Shown: positions 8,679-20,329, counted from the first letter of the stretch. The stretch is 60,280 nt of DNA from Thermoplasma sp. (GCF_008709555.1 NZ_VYIJ01000009.1:1-60280); one strand, 5' to 3'. Notes: generated from the sequence alone by a model not told the origin. Program-made: numbers and translations.

Positions 8679-9528
8679 AATCGTTTCCATGGTCATATTC
8701 GTGATCTCCTCTCTTCTGGCCATACTCTTAGCCGTGGCCATATACAACTCACAGCCATCGTCTTACGCCCACAGATCGCCCACATACGGCATAGGATATG
8801 TTTTCGTATACATAATAGCCGCATTCCTGTTCTCATTCGTGATCATATATCTCGGAAGGAAGAGAAAGCTCAGGATATTTCGGGTCATATACTCGATCGT
8901 CGTGGCATATGTCATATTCTATGTCTTTCTGATACTTCTCTCGATATTTCTGTACAACGTATATGCGATATTCACAGCCTCCATTGCAATAGCCATAGCA
9001 TTTTTTTACCTGATGATCTTCAAAAATGAATGGTATATCACTGATGCTGCTGGGTTTTTTCTATCCGTTGGAATATCATCGATATGGGGAATCACCTTTG
9101 GAGTGTGGGCTGCAGTTGCGTTTCTTGTTGCGTTCGAAATCTACGACTACATAGCGGTTTATAAGACGAAGCACATGATAAGTCTTGCAAGGTATGCCGT
9201 TGACTCCGACCTTCCCATGCTCTTCGTACTGCCGGAGAACAGTGGTTTCACAATGCGCGGTCTGAGCTTTGACAACCGTGGCGAGGGCAATGTTCTGATG
9301 ATCGGGTTCGGAGACATCGCTCTGCCGAGCATAATGGTTGTATCTTCCGCCATATATGGCATATCCCACATACTTTTTTTCACCCTGCTGCCCCTGGCTG
9401 GGGGCCTGATAGGCATGGCCGTTCTTTACTTCTGGAATCGTGACAGGCCAGCCCCAGGGCTCCCATATATAAACACTGGAACCATACTTGGCTTTCTCAT
9501 CGCCTTCATTGCTTTCCACGTGTTCTGA
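8662..9528 (+). CDS. Presenilin/signal-peptide-peptidase-like intramembrane aspartyl protease
   Basis: The 288-residue protein has about nine membrane segments and the three marks of the GxGD protease family (presenilin homologues, PSH). These are a YD motif in a membrane helix (EIYDYIAVYKTKH), GFGD in the next catalytic helix (IGFGDIALPSI), and a C-terminal PALP-like segment (PAPGLPYINTG). The two Asp residues form the active site that cleaves transmembrane substrates inside the bilayer. The frame is open from 8533, but ATG 8662 gives a normal N-terminus just before the first membrane helix and overlaps topA by 17 bases, implying coupled translation. The substrate is unknown. The 252-base gap after it holds no gene I can support. 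Confidence 0.8.
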   Translation: MRAKAEIVSMVIFVISSLLAILLAVAIYNSQPSSYAHRSPTYGIGYVFVYIIAAFLFSFVIIYLGRKRKLRIFRVIYSIVVAYVIFYVFLILLSIFLYNVYAIFTASIAIAIAFFYLMIFKNEWYITDAAGFFLSVGISSIWGITFGVWAAVAFLVAFEIYDYIAVYKTKHMISLARYAVDSDLPMLFVLPENSGFTMRGLSFDNRGEGNVLMIGFGDIALPSIMVVSSAIYGISHILFFTLLPLAGGLIGMAVLYFWNRDRPAPGLPYINTGTILGFLIAFIAFHVF

Positions 9529-9780
9529 TGCGTCTCACGGAGTGGTGAATCTGCCCAAGTTTTAAAATGCGTATCGAACCGAAGGTGTCCGGCACCGCCA
9601 TGCTGAATGCCCCGAGAAAAAGACGATGATCATATCCCTGAATCTCCATTTCCATCCAGTAAAGTGATGCGAACTGACCCGATCGTTATTTTTCCATTCC
9701 CGTGTATGGTTCGGATGAAAGCTGTGGTTCCGCAGAAAGCATAAAAAGATTTCAACGGATAATCATGCTGAGGTGCTCAA

Positions 9781-10536
9781 TTGGTTGAAGAGAAATACAA
9801 AGAGATGGTGGTGAAGGATGAGGATGGAGTAAGGATCATACAGATAAAGAGGGATAACCCGCTTAATCCTCTGACGATTGATCTGCTGCAGGAGATCGAA
9901 CATGCGGTGAGGGAGTCCGGAAGAGTTGTCGTTATCAGGGGAAGCGATCGTGCATTCTCTGCAGGTGCTGATATAAACAACTTTTTGAGCATGGACGATC
10001 GTGCGGCCTTTCACTTCTCAGATCTGGGCCAGAATGTGATGAACAGCATTGCAACATATGAGAAACCCGTGATAGCTGCCGTCCACGGTTATGCCCTCGG
10101 TGGCGGTTTTGAACTCGCACTTGCATGTGACTTCAGGATATCAGACGTGAACACAAAGTACGGTTTCCCCGAGGTCGGGCTTGGCATAATGCCCGGATTT
10201 GGCGGAACGCAGAGGATAATGGAACTGGCCGGGCCATCCTACGGAAAGTACCTTGCACTTACGGGTCGTGTGATAGACGAGAAGGAGGCCCTTGATCATG
10301 GTATAGTGAACATGGTTTCTGAGAAATACCTCGACGAGGCCATGAATCTTGCAAGGGAACTTGCTGAGAAACCTGCAGTTTCTGTGAGATACATAAAGGA
10401 GGTCATGACGGGCATAAACAGGGAAGGATACGAACTTGAGAAGGAGAGGTTCGCATTGACCTTCCGCACAAAGGATGCCAGGGAAGGGCTCACCGCTTTC
10501 AAGGAAAAGAGAAAACCGAAATTCACCGGAGAGTGA
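9781..10536 (+). CDS. Enoyl-CoA hydratase (crotonase family)
   Basis: At 251 residues this matches crotonase-fold enoyl-CoA hydratases. The oxyanion-hole segments are FSAGADINNF and ALGGGFELALACDF. The two catalytic Glu positions of the hydratases are both present, in GGGFELA and in FPEVGLG, followed by GFGGTQR. It probably hydrates trans-2-enoyl-CoA in fatty or branched-chain acyl-CoA breakdown. The start codon is TTG, supported by a GAGGTG motif at 9770-9775 and by the N-terminal family length. It stands alone and is convergent with purH (20 bases between stop codons). Confidence 0.88.
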   Translation: MVEEKYKEMVVKDEDGVRIIQIKRDNPLNPLTIDLLQEIEHAVRESGRVVVIRGSDRAFSAGADINNFLSMDDRAAFHFSDLGQNVMNSIATYEKPVIAAVHGYALGGGFELALACDFRISDVNTKYGFPEVGLGIMPGFGGTQRIMELAGPSYGKYLALTGRVIDEKEALDHGIVNMVSEKYLDEAMNLARELAEKPAVSVRYIKEVMTGINREGYELEKERFALTFRTKDAREGLTAFKEKRKPKFTGE

Positions 10537-10555
10537 ATTTCGGACCCTATATTTT

Positions 10556-12031
10556 TCAGTGCAGGAATACCCTTTTACCCGTAAAGTACATGGGTATCCC
10601 CAGGTCGTTGCAGCGCTTTATGACCTCATCATCCCTTATGGATCCGCCTGGCTGAATTATCGCCTTTATACCCGCTGATGCTGCTACATCTATACTGTCC
10701 GGGAACGGGAAGAACGCATCTGATGCCATCACAGACCCTCTGGATCTATCTCCCGCGCGCTGTGCAGCGATCCTGACTGCCTCAACCCTGGAGGTCTGCC
10801 CGGCCCCTATGCCAGTTGTGACAAGATCCCTGGCAAAGACGATGGCGTTGCTCCTTGACCTCGCCACGACCTTCCAGGCAAAGATCAGATCATGTATCGT
10901 CTTTTCATCCGCGCCCTTCTCGGTCACCAGCCTGATGGAAGATTCAGCAATGGATGCACGCATTGGAGACTGTGCAAGGAATCCGCCAGATACCGATCTT
11001 ACCCTCAGGCGGTCATCCCTCTGCCATTTCAGCCTCAAAACTCTGAGGTTTTTCTTCTTCCTCAGCAGATCGAGTGCACCATCATCATAATCTGGAGCTA
11101 TCAAGACCTCTATGAAGTACGGCTTCATGGCCTTCGCGAGATCCTCGGTCACTTTCCTGTTGACAGCTATGACGGAACCATATGCACTCTCAGAATCGGC
11201 GTCCCATGCCTTTCTGAATGCTGCCACGATATCGCTGTCCTGCGCCACGCCGGACGGCGTGTTGTGCTTCATCACTATTACAGCTGGTTCCTCGAACTCC
11301 AGAGCGGTCTCAAAGGCCGAATCGGCATCCAGTATGTTGTTGTATGACAGCTCCTTTCCGTTGAGCTTCTCTGAGGCTGCAACACCAATGCTCTGGTCGG
11401 TCATGAACATGTAGCCTTCCTGATCTGGGTTTTCGCCATACCTTAGCCTCTCTCCATTGTAGCCTATGACTGCATAGGCATCAGGTACAATGCCAGATAT
11501 CCTTGACAGCCCATCGTTTATCCTTGCATCATACTCGGCCATCCTGACGAACGCCTTCATGGCCATTCTCTTCCTGTAATCCTCAGGTATCTGTCCGGAG
11601 TTTATCACTTTGGCTGCATCGCCGTAATCATCCGGAGAGGTCAGCACCAGTATGTTCCGGTAGTTCTTTGCTGCTGCCCTTGTCAGTGAAACGCCGCCTA
11701 TGTCGATGTTCTCTATCATCTCGTCCTCGCTCTTCATATCAACGCTGAAGGGATAGAGGTTAGAGACGACGACATCGAATTTAACCTGATCACCTTCGTT
11801 TCTGTTTCTGTAAAGGAGACCAGCGTAGAGCACCGGATGCAGTGTCTTCACCCTCCCGTCCAGCAGATCTTCGAAGCCTGTGATCTCTGAGGTTTCATGG
11901 AGATTAAGGCCCAGACCACCAAGAGATCTGTAGGTACCTGATGTGGCGTATACAATATCTATCCTGTCCTTCACTTTATTCAGAAAATCAACGAGTCCGG
12001 TTTTGTCATAAACACTAATGAGGAAGTTCAT
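10556..12031 (-). CDS. purH: Bifunctional AICAR transformylase / IMP cyclohydrolase
   Basis: The 491-residue protein is a full PurH. The N-terminal IMP cyclohydrolase (MGS-like) domain begins LISVYDKTGLVDF, with YATSGTYRSLG and GRVKTLHP. The C-terminal transformylase domain carries RYGENPDQEGY, the KHNTPSGVA motif with catalytic Lys-His, ASDAFFPFPD, and a final GSIRDDEVI segment. It catalyses the last two steps of IMP synthesis. Some archaea replace this with PurP and a separate cyclohydrolase; this genome uses the bacterial-type fusion. A TATA-like ATATTTATGC lies about 24 bases upstream of ATG. Divergent from the SAM synthetase gene across 134 bases. Confidence 0.95.
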   Translation of the reverse strand: MNFLISVYDKTGLVDFLNKVKDRIDIVYATSGTYRSLGGLGLNLHETSEITGFEDLLDGRVKTLHPVLYAGLLYRNRNEGDQVKFDVVVSNLYPFSVDMKSEDEMIENIDIGGVSLTRAAAKNYRNILVLTSPDDYGDAAKVINSGQIPEDYRKRMAMKAFVRMAEYDARINDGLSRISGIVPDAYAVIGYNGERLRYGENPDQEGYMFMTDQSIGVAASEKLNGKELSYNNILDADSAFETALEFEEPAVIVMKHNTPSGVAQDSDIVAAFRKAWDADSESAYGSVIAVNRKVTEDLAKAMKPYFIEVLIAPDYDDGALDLLRKKKNLRVLRLKWQRDDRLRVRSVSGGFLAQSPMRASIAESSIRLVTEKGADEKTIHDLIFAWKVVARSRSNAIVFARDLVTTGIGAGQTSRVEAVRIAAQRAGDRSRGSVMASDAFFPFPDSIDVAASAGIKAIIQPGGSIRDDEVIKRCNDLGIPMYFTGKRVFLH

Positions 12032-12165
12032 GGGTGTTATTAAACGGGAAGCATAAATATTGTCCTAATTACCATCAGTAATATTATTTTCCGATGCCGT
12101 AATATTTAGAATTTGCTTACAAAACATTTAATAAACCATAAATATGGACTAACCAGAGGTAAATT

Positions 12166-13368
12166 ATGGAGAGAAATATCTCAGTCGAAGAACTACACCA
12201 GATACCGACTCCAAAGAAGGAAGTGGAGATAGTAGAGAGAAAGGGTATCGGACATCCAGACAGCGTTGCGGACGGAATTGCAGAGGCGGTCAGCAGATCA
12301 CTTTCCAAGTACTACATACAGCACTACGGAAGGATACTCCACCACAACACCGACCAGGTAGAGGTTGTCGGCGGCCAGTCAGCGCCGAAATACGGTGGAG
12401 GCCTCGTTCTTGAGCCAACCTACATTCTGCTCAGCGGAAGAGCGACCACAAAGGTCGGCAACGACCGTGTACCGTTCAAATCCATAACGATAAAGGCTGC
12501 AAGGGATTACCTCAGGGAGCATTTCAGCCACCTTGACGTTGACGCCGATGTCATGATCGATTCAAGGATAGGTCAGGGTTCAGTTGACCTTGTCGAAGTC
12601 TACGATACGAAGAAGCTGGAGGCCAACGACACCTCGTTCGGTGTTGGCTTTGCACCGCTTTCAGAGACGGAGACCATGGTCCTGAACACGGAGAAGTACC
12701 TGAATGGTGAGCTGAAGAAGAAGATGCCAATGGTCGGATACGACATAAAGGTAATGGGGTTCAGGCAGAAGGACACAATCAATCTGACGGTTGCGGCCGC
12801 AATGGTGGACAAGTACATACACGACGCTGATGAATACTTCAACATAAAGGATGAACTCAAGCAGCTTGTCCTGGACAATGCTGTTGAATACACGGACAAG
12901 GAGGTAAAGGTGTTCATCAACACGGCTGATATAAAGGAGGACGGAAAGGCTGTTGGCTATCTCACCGTAACGGGCATGTCGATGGAGAACGGAGACGATG
13001 GATCAGTTGGAAGAGGAAACAGGGTGAACGGCCTCATAACGCCTTACAGGGCAATGAGCATGGAGGCAGCGGCTGGAAAGAACCCAGTGACCCATGTTGG
13101 CAAACTGTACAACGTCCTGTCGAACAAAATAGCGAACGACATCGTAAAGGAGGAGGGCAACGATATAGCCGAGGTCCTTGTAAGAATCGTTTCGCAGATC
13201 GGCAGGCCTATCGATGACCCGCATGTTGCAAGCGTACAGGTCATATATGAGGGGAACGTCGACCATTCCAAGCACAAGAACAACATCAGGAACCTGGTGG
13301 ACGACCGCCTTGCCCACATATCCGATCTTACCATGCAGTTTGTTGATGGTAAGATACCTGTATTCTGA
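12166..13368 (+). CDS. mat: S-adenosylmethionine synthetase, archaeal type
   Basis: A 400-residue archaeal-type methionine adenosyltransferase, which makes SAM from methionine and ATP. The family's ERKGIGHPDSVADGIAEAVS near the N-terminus, IDSRIGQGSVDLVEVY, and the central GDDGSVGRGNRVNGLITP segment are present. The length is as usual for the archaeal family, which has very low similarity to bacterial MetK. A GAGGT Shine-Dalgarno motif at 12156-12160 is 5 bases from the ATG, and a TATA-like CATTTAATAAAC is about 36 bases upstream, so this mRNA has a short leader. A strong hairpin and T-tract follow the stop. Confidence 0.95.
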   Translation: MERNISVEELHQIPTPKKEVEIVERKGIGHPDSVADGIAEAVSRSLSKYYIQHYGRILHHNTDQVEVVGGQSAPKYGGGLVLEPTYILLSGRATTKVGNDRVPFKSITIKAARDYLREHFSHLDVDADVMIDSRIGQGSVDLVEVYDTKKLEANDTSFGVGFAPLSETETMVLNTEKYLNGELKKKMPMVGYDIKVMGFRQKDTINLTVAAAMVDKYIHDADEYFNIKDELKQLVLDNAVEYTDKEVKVFINTADIKEDGKAVGYLTVTGMSMENGDDGSVGRGNRVNGLITPYRAMSMEAAAGKNPVTHVGKLYNVLSNKIANDIVKEEGNDIAEVLVRIVSQIGRPIDDPHVASVQVIYEGNVDHSKHKNNIRNLVDDRLAHISDLTMQFVDGKIPVF

Positions 13369-13374
13369 TGACAT

Positions 13375-13403
13375 ATTCCACCATGGGGTGGAATAATTTT
13401 TTT
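13375..13403 (+). terminator. Hairpin plus T-tract after mat
   Basis: An uninterrupted 8-bp inverted repeat, ATTCCACC/GGTGGAAT (13375-13382 and 13387-13394) with a 4-base loop, is followed by AA and seven T (13397-13403), beginning 6 bases after the mat stop codon. This is the form of a bacterial intrinsic terminator; archaeal RNA polymerase needs mainly the T-tract, so the T-run may be the active part. Confidence 0.65.
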
Positions 13404-13584
13404 AAAGATAAACAGTCAACTGAATTATAGCATCCGCTGCATCATCTTACGGATGCATATGCTATGGTGCCATTTTCTGCGAAAAACCGTGCACCTATCC
13501 TGCCTCAGGAATACCGATTCCAGAATTGCACCGAAAACCCATTCACATCATACGAGCATATCAGAGAACTATGACCCCACTGTG
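13404..13584. other. Intergenic gap with a long imperfect hairpin
   Basis: No gene is visible. A GCATCCG/CGGATGC inverted repeat at 13430-13436 and 13450-13456 is overlapped by a second pair, ATAGCAT/ATGCTAT, at 13427-13433 and 13459-13465. The two form either alternative stems or one bulged 10-bp stem. Function unknown. Confidence 0.35.
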
Positions 13585-14040
13585 CTAAACTATGCGCCAC
13601 ATGGTATAGGCGTTCGATGAATCGCTGTAATAGCCTGGAAGCAGTGCAGTGATCACAAAACCGTATTTCTTATAGAACCTTATTGCTTCATCGTTATCCG
13701 TTCGTACCTCAAGCCGCACGCTGAGCATATTCTCCTCCCTGCACAGTTGCAGGAAGCGATCCATGAGTGCTGATCCGACGCCCATCTTTCTGAATCTCTC
13801 GTCCACGGCAAACAGCAGTATCCTTGCCTCCGTTCTTGAGTACTTTGAGCCAACTATGAAGCCGACAACGGTGTCCGTTATGGTGTAGACCATGAAGGAC
13901 TCTGGCCATTCCCTGTGGAGATCCATTATCAGGGACTGCGTGTAGAATTCTGTGAGAGACTCCTGCGCTATTCTGTATACCTGCTCTATGTCCTTGGGCG
14001 AGAACTCTCTGATGGAGCCGGCCACAGCATTGATAGCCAT
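13585..14040 (-). CDS. GNAT N-acetyltransferase (Ard1/RimI-like)
   Basis: The 151-residue protein has a GNAT fold. ILLFAVDERFRKMGVGSALM contains the acetyl-CoA phosphate-binding Q/R-x-x-G-x-G/A-type loop (here RKMGVGS). LEVRTDNDEAIRFYKKYGF carries the Asn and the late Tyr typical of RimI/Ard1, which acetylate N-terminal amino groups of proteins. The start is placed at the ATG at 14040, where GTGATT lies just upstream; a GTG three codons earlier is an alternative. It precedes no obvious partner, although in Thermoplasma genomes it is remembered next to the XPD gene, as here. Confidence 0.85.
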   Translation of the reverse strand: MAINAVAGSIREFSPKDIEQVYRIAQESLTEFYTQSLIMDLHREWPESFMVYTITDTVVGFIVGSKYSRTEARILLFAVDERFRKMGVGSALMDRFLQLCREENMLSVRLEVRTDNDEAIRFYKKYGFVITALLPGYYSDSSNAYTMWRIV

Positions 14041-14093
14041 ATAAATCACTTTTTACATATCAAAACAGGCATAAAACGTTTTCCACGCAGGGA

Positions 14094-16585
<2,492 letters not shown>

Positions 16586-16606
16586 GTTCCTGAAAACCCT
16601 TCCAGA

Positions 16607-17257
16607 TCACGACAGTACGTCGTCAATCCTGTCCATCTCAATCGGAGTGGTGTCCTTGCCCACGAGAACACCCTTCGAATTGGCCACTATGGATGCTCCA
16701 ACGTAGATGCTTCCAAAGTTTGCAGTTCCAGATTTAACCGAAACCTTGAAGAAATCCCTGAGAAATTCAAGTTCGTCGTCATCTGTTTCAGGATTAACAA
16801 GCATGCCCTTTGACGTAAGTATTCCAGCAGATCCCACTGTGAGTATATTTCCTATGGTCGTCCTTATGGTCTCGACGCCAAGTGTATCCTCTATCTCCTT
16901 CCGCGATCTGTTGCTGAAACTCTTGTGTATTATGGCACCATGATCGTTGGCTATTATGTCGTTGCCTATGGCATTGATCTTATCCTTCAACTGGAGTATG
17001 TTTCTCCCGTCCAGATCTCCCAGTCCGGTTATCTCGGATCCGTATGGTACGATCAGGCCGTTTGAATTCATGACCATCATCGTACCTATGAGGCTTGAAT
17101 TGTCTATGCTTATTTTCCTGACGTCGACCTGAAGCACTTCCTGAAAATCAGCCACCGTCTTTTCATCGGCCATCATAGTGATGAAGGCAACGTCATCCCA
17201 TGCCTTAGCGTATATACCGATAAAGTTACTTCTAAGGACTGACGTTTTCCTTATCAC
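16607..17257 (-). CDS. eif6: Translation initiation factor 6 (aIF6, anti-association factor)
   Basis: A 216-residue protein with the repeated pentein-fold pattern of aIF6/eIF6: [11 protein letters not shown] at the start, [21 protein letters not shown], then [28 protein letters not shown] and [14 protein letters not shown], one per pseudo-repeat. It binds the large ribosomal subunit and prevents premature joining. It is the last gene of the minus-strand translation cluster with L31e, L39e and PDCD5, a grouping conserved in many archaea. The 46-base spacer from L31e is short enough for cotranscription. Confidence 0.95.
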   Translation of the reverse strand: MIRKTSVLRSNFIGIYAKAWDDVAFITMMADEKTVADFQEVLQVDVRKISIDNSSLIGTMMVMNSNGLIVPYGSEITGLGDLDGRNILQLKDKINAIGNDIIANDHGAIIHKSFSNRSRKEIEDTLGVETIRTTIGNILTVGSAGILTSKGMLVNPETDDDELEFLRDFFKVSVKSGTANFGSIYVGASIVANSKGVLVGKDTTPIEMDRIDDVLS

Positions 17258-17303
17258 AACACACCACCGCGGTAATCGAAGAACGAAAAATAATGAGCCG
17301 GAA

Positions 17304-17573
17304 TCACGGCATTATGATTTCCGTTGTTCCTTCCTCTAATTTTATTACCTTCACAGATAACTTTGAGGGGATATGTTCCCTTCCACGCTCCCATATCTTT
17401 TCACTTACTTTTGGATCGATCCAGATCTTGCCCTTATCGATCTTCATCTTTTTTGAAACGAAATTCCTCAGCACCGATACCGCCGTATCGGCCCTCCTCT
17501 TCCTGGATGATGCCTTCGCATCCCTCAGAGGCACGTTTATGATGACTTCCTGAGCTACTGTTTCATCCGCCAT
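17304..17573 (-). CDS. rpl31e: Ribosomal protein L31e
   Basis: An 89-residue basic protein with the L31e pattern [10 protein letters not shown]...[16 protein letters not shown] followed by [20 protein letters not shown]. It is a protein of the large subunit near the exit tunnel. ATG 17573 is chosen over an in-frame GTG three codons upstream because GAGGTGA (17579-17585, read on the minus strand) is a strong Shine-Dalgarno motif 5 bases before it; the GTG falls inside that motif. The motif overlaps the stop codon of L39e. Confidence 0.93.
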   Translation of the reverse strand: MADETVAQEVIINVPLRDAKASSRKRRADTAVSVLRNFVSKKMKIDKGKIWIDPKVSEKIWERGREHIPSKLSVKVIKLEEGTTEIIMP

Positions 17574-17583
17574 GATTTTCACC

Positions 17584-17739
17584 TCATATCTTCAGGCTTC
17601 CGCGTCTCCAGTTCCTTCTGAGCGGGTTCTGGGTCACCTTCCTGGCAGTCCTCATCATGACCCAGCCAGGCACCCTCCTGTTCTGCTTTATCTTCTTCAT
17701 CAATCGTATCTTTCTACCAAGTTCCTTGTTCCGGCTCAT
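17584..17739 (-). CDS. rpl39e: Ribosomal protein L39e
   Basis: A 51-residue, very basic protein that is easy to miss because of its size. It begins [20 protein letters not shown], contains [14 protein letters not shown] and ends [14 protein letters not shown], which is the complete L39e pattern lining the ribosomal exit tunnel. Its ATG overlaps the stop of the upstream PDCD5-family gene in an ATGA arrangement, and its own stop overlaps the Shine-Dalgarno motif of L31e, so the three genes are tightly coupled. Confidence 0.94.
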   Translation of the reverse strand: MSRNKELGRKIRLMKKIKQNRRVPGWVMMRTARKVTQNPLRRNWRRGSLKI

Positions 17740-18110
17740 TTGCTTCTCCTCTCTATCTTTGGTTCTCTCTTATTTTCGGTAAGCTTACTTAATATATCAA
17801 TTATGTCTCTTTCTGAAAGCACACGGTTGATCCTTCCCATGCTTGCGAGCTGAATCAACTGGTTTTCAACGTTATCTGCAAGATCAGGCCTCACAAGTCT
17901 TACGTTGTTAAGGCGTTCCCTTGCAGATGGATCGAGTATCTGCCTGAGTATCTGCTGACGCCTGGCCCTCTCTGCCTCCCTCTGCTTCTCCTGCTCCTCA
18001 CGCATCTGCTCCTGCATGGCCTGCCTTTGCATGCTTTCCAGTTGCTGCCTTCTTATTCTTTCAAGTTCCTCGTCATCATCCATATCCATCACTTTCGGAT
18101 GAGATGCCAT
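17736..18110 (-). CDS. PDCD5-family DNA-binding protein
   Basis: A 124-residue protein whose N-terminal half is a charged Gln/Arg/Glu-rich helix (about residues 12-55). The C-terminal half is the conserved core [35 protein letters not shown], as in archaeal homologues of human PDCD5/TFAR19. The family binds nucleic acid and sits with ribosomal genes in archaea; the cellular role is not settled. The start is at ATG 18110; an ATG seven codons downstream, preceded by GTGAT, is possible. First gene of the operon continuing into L39e, L31e and aIF6. A TATA-like CTTATAAATTA lies about 75 bases upstream. Confidence 0.88.
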   Translation of the reverse strand: MASHPKVMDMDDDEELERIRRQQLESMQRQAMQEQMREEQEKQREAERARRQQILRQILDPSARERLNNVRLVRPDLADNVENQLIQLASMGRINRVLSERDIIDILSKLTENKREPKIERRSK

Positions 18111-18265
18111 GTATCATCAGCGGGATCTTGGACACACCCTGCTGGGGTACATCCATCAAGCAATCAGATCCAGTAAATTACCAATTTCAATTTAATTTAT
18201 AAGGGTTTTTATCCCTTCATTCGTCAACCGCGGATCGAACCTGATACCTCTAATGCAGTCCAGCA

Positions 18266-18718
18266 TCAGATGAATTTCTGGAATGCAGGATCCTTGTCAG
18301 CAAGCTGTTTTATTATGTCCTTGCTGGCGTTGTCCAGAAGCGACATTCCCTGCGGTGAGAGGGATCTGCCCTTCGGTGTCTTCTGCACATAACCTGCCTT
18401 CTCCAGTTCGTGGAACAGATACCTGATTATTGATCTGCTTCCCTGCGAGGCGTGGTACCTCTTTGATCCTCTGTCAACCTTTCCGCCGTATTCACTGCTC
18501 ATTCTGGATATTCCCAGATAGCCATTTATATAGAGCTTTCTCAGCATAGCAGCCGCACGGACATAGATCCAGTCCCTGTTCACAGGTGATTTCTCACGGC
18601 TTATGCCCGTCTTAACATATTTTGACCAGTCAGGTTCAGCTATCTTCTTCTCGCTCTTGAGCTTTTCAGAGACGTAATTGATCAACAGATCACTTGGAAC
18701 GTATTTGACGCTAACCAT
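18266..18718 (-). CDS. rps19e: Ribosomal protein S19e
   Basis: A 150-residue S19e homologue: VPSDLLINYVSEKLK, PDWSKYVKTGISREKSP, DWIYVRAAAMLRKLYINGYLG, YGGKVDRGSKRYHASQGSRS and YVQKTPKGRSLSPQGMSLLD follow the family in order. It is a small-subunit protein. It lies upstream of the PDCD5/L39e/L31e/aIF6 group with a 155-base gap that holds a second promoter-like sequence, so it may be a separate unit. Confidence 0.95.
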   Translation of the reverse strand: MVSVKYVPSDLLINYVSEKLKSEKKIAEPDWSKYVKTGISREKSPVNRDWIYVRAAAMLRKLYINGYLGISRMSSEYGGKVDRGSKRYHASQGSRSIIRYLFHELEKAGYVQKTPKGRSLSPQGMSLLDNASKDIIKQLADKDPAFQKFI

Positions 18719-18740
18719 GTTATCACAGGATGTGAGGCAT

Positions 18741-18748
18741 ATTTAAAC
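18741..18748 (-). promoter_or_regulatory. TATA box of S19e, leaderless spacing
   Basis: On the minus strand GTTTAAAT is centred about 27 bases before the S19e ATG. With archaeal initiation about 25 bases after the TATA centre, the mRNA would begin at or next to the start codon. The rest of the 174-base gap to 18892 shows no gene. Confidence 0.55.
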
Positions 18749-18892
18749 TTGATTAATAATGTTTTCGTAGGTGTTTCCTCCGGCTTTACTCAGAAGTTGT
18801 AGGTATAAGAATACCCCAATACTACCATGGTAAACAACGATCACATGCAGGCGACATAGGCATTCAGTGAACATATGGAGGATCACCATCGA

Positions 18893-20329
18893 TCATTTCT
18901 TTGAACCACTGCCTATGGCCCTTTTGTAGTTTCTCTCTCCTGAGATGTCCTCAAGACTCCTTCCCGAAGTCTCTGGAAGGAAGAAAATGGTGAGGAGTGC
19001 ACCAAGGAAAGAGATCAGCGCAAGCATGATGAACAGGATGCTTTCGCCGAACAGGGCGAATATTATCACATTGAGCGCAGTACCTATGAATGCACCGAGC
19101 TTCCCGCCTGCTGAGGACAGGCCTGAACCAAGTCCCCTCAGGGATGTCGGAAACATTTCAGGCCCGTATATGAACGTGGTGACGTTTGGCCCGAATTCAG
19201 TGAAGAAGTAGCTCATTCCGTAGATGGCCATGAACCAGATGATGTACGATGGAGCAGATATGAATCTGAATACACTCAATATTATGTAGGATATTGCCAT
19301 CATTAAGAACCCGATTATCTGCATCGGCTTCCTGCCTATCCTGTCAACGGTAAATGTAGCTATCCAGTATCCTGGAAGAGCAGATACAGCGAAGATTATC
19401 AGCGAATATAACGTGGTCATTCTGACCTTAGCCACCCCTGCGATGGACGCTGGGACTATGGCGGATAGCATCTGGTGGCTCATTATTGAGTTCCCGTAGA
19501 ATGCCCAGTCAAGTGCGAACCATGCCCCGGCTGTACCCATGAGCGTCATAAGGAAGTACTTGTCCGTGAACATCTTCTTCCAGCTTATGTGCTCCTCGAT
19601 CAACTCGTCTGGGCTAACCTGCACCCTGGCATTTCCCGATATCTTCTGGATTGCCTTCTTCGCGGATGAAACATCACCTGAAACATTTATAGAATACCTG
19701 GGCGTTTCGCCTATGGTTCTTCTACCGTAAAGCACTATCGCTGCAGGTATTGCACCGAGGAACAGCAGGAGCCTCCATACCACATCTATATCTGGTATGT
19801 ACCTGAGCATTATCAGTGCGACAACCGGCCCGAAAACCAGGCCGAATCCCTGCATGGAGAATACCATGCCGATAAGCTGGCCCCTGTTCTTTGCATTCGA
19901 AAATTCAGCCATTATGGTGGAGCTTCCAGCGTAGTCTCCGCCTATGCCCAGGCCCAGTATGAATCTCCATGCGAGCAGGTATGCAACACCGTTAACTGGA
20001 ACAAGGAATGCACTTCCCACGGCACCTGTTATCAGAAGCATCAACTCAAATCCATATACTCTGCTCCTCCCGAGCAGATCAAGGAGCCTTCCAAAGGTGA
20101 ATGCACCTATGACGGACGCGAGAAGCGCTACAGAGGATATCAGTGAAATGTCTGCCGTGGAAAGCGAGGTCCATCCAGCCAGTGGAAGCAATGAGACTAC
20201 AGTTCCTATTATAAAAAGATCGTATGCATCCGTGAAGAACCCCATACCAGAGATGACCCATGCCCTCAGATGAAACTTTCCTACCTTTGCATTATCCAGC
20301 TGTTGCAGGAGTCCTTGTGCCATCTCCAC
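18893..20329 (-). CDS. Major facilitator transporter, phosphate/sugar symporter-like
   Basis: A 478-residue MFS protein with twelve predicted membrane helices. GMGFFTDAYDLFIIGTV in the first helix is typical of the Pho84-like phosphate:H+ symporter branch. GRLLDLLGRSRVYG is the loop 2-3 signature, WRFILGLGIGGDYAGS lies in helix 4, and DRIGRKPMQIIG is its repeat after helix 8. The N-terminal MEMAQ offers two starts; ATG 20329 is used. An AT-rich stretch (20380-20400) upstream can hold its promoter. The substrate could be phosphate or an organic acid or sugar. Confidence 0.85.
   Translation of the reverse strand: MEMAQGLLQQLDNAKVGKFHLRAWVISGMGFFTDAYDLFIIGTVVSLLPLAGWTSLSTADISLISSVALLASVIGAFTFGRLLDLLGRSRVYGFELMLLITGAVGSAFLVPVNGVAYLLAWRFILGLGIGGDYAGSSTIMAEFSNAKNRGQLIGMVFSMQGFGLVFGPVVALIMLRYIPDIDVVWRLLLFLGAIPAAIVLYGRRTIGETPRYSINVSGDVSSAKKAIQKISGNARVQVSPDELIEEHISWKKMFTDKYFLMTLMGTAGAWFALDWAFYGNSIMSHQMLSAIVPASIAGVAKVRMTTLYSLIIFAVSALPGYWIATFTVDRIGRKPMQIIGFLMMAISYIILSVFRFISAPSYIIWFMAIYGMSYFFTEFGPNVTTFIYGPEMFPTSLRGLGSGLSSAGGKLGAFIGTALNVIIFALFGESILFIMLALISFLGALLTIFFLPETSGRSLEDISGERNYKRAIGSGSKK

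Noticed and set aside
9640-9690. C/D-box-like pattern (ATGATCA, CTGA, GTGATGC, CTGA) in the 9529-9780 gap
   Set aside because: The spaces between boxes are 3-5 bases, too short for guide sequences, and both C-type boxes have mismatches.
18220-18262. T-loop-like GGTTCGATCC on the minus strand, as in a tRNA
   Set aside because: The flanking bases do not pair as a T stem (CAGG against CGCGG) and no acceptor or anticodon arm can be drawn around it.
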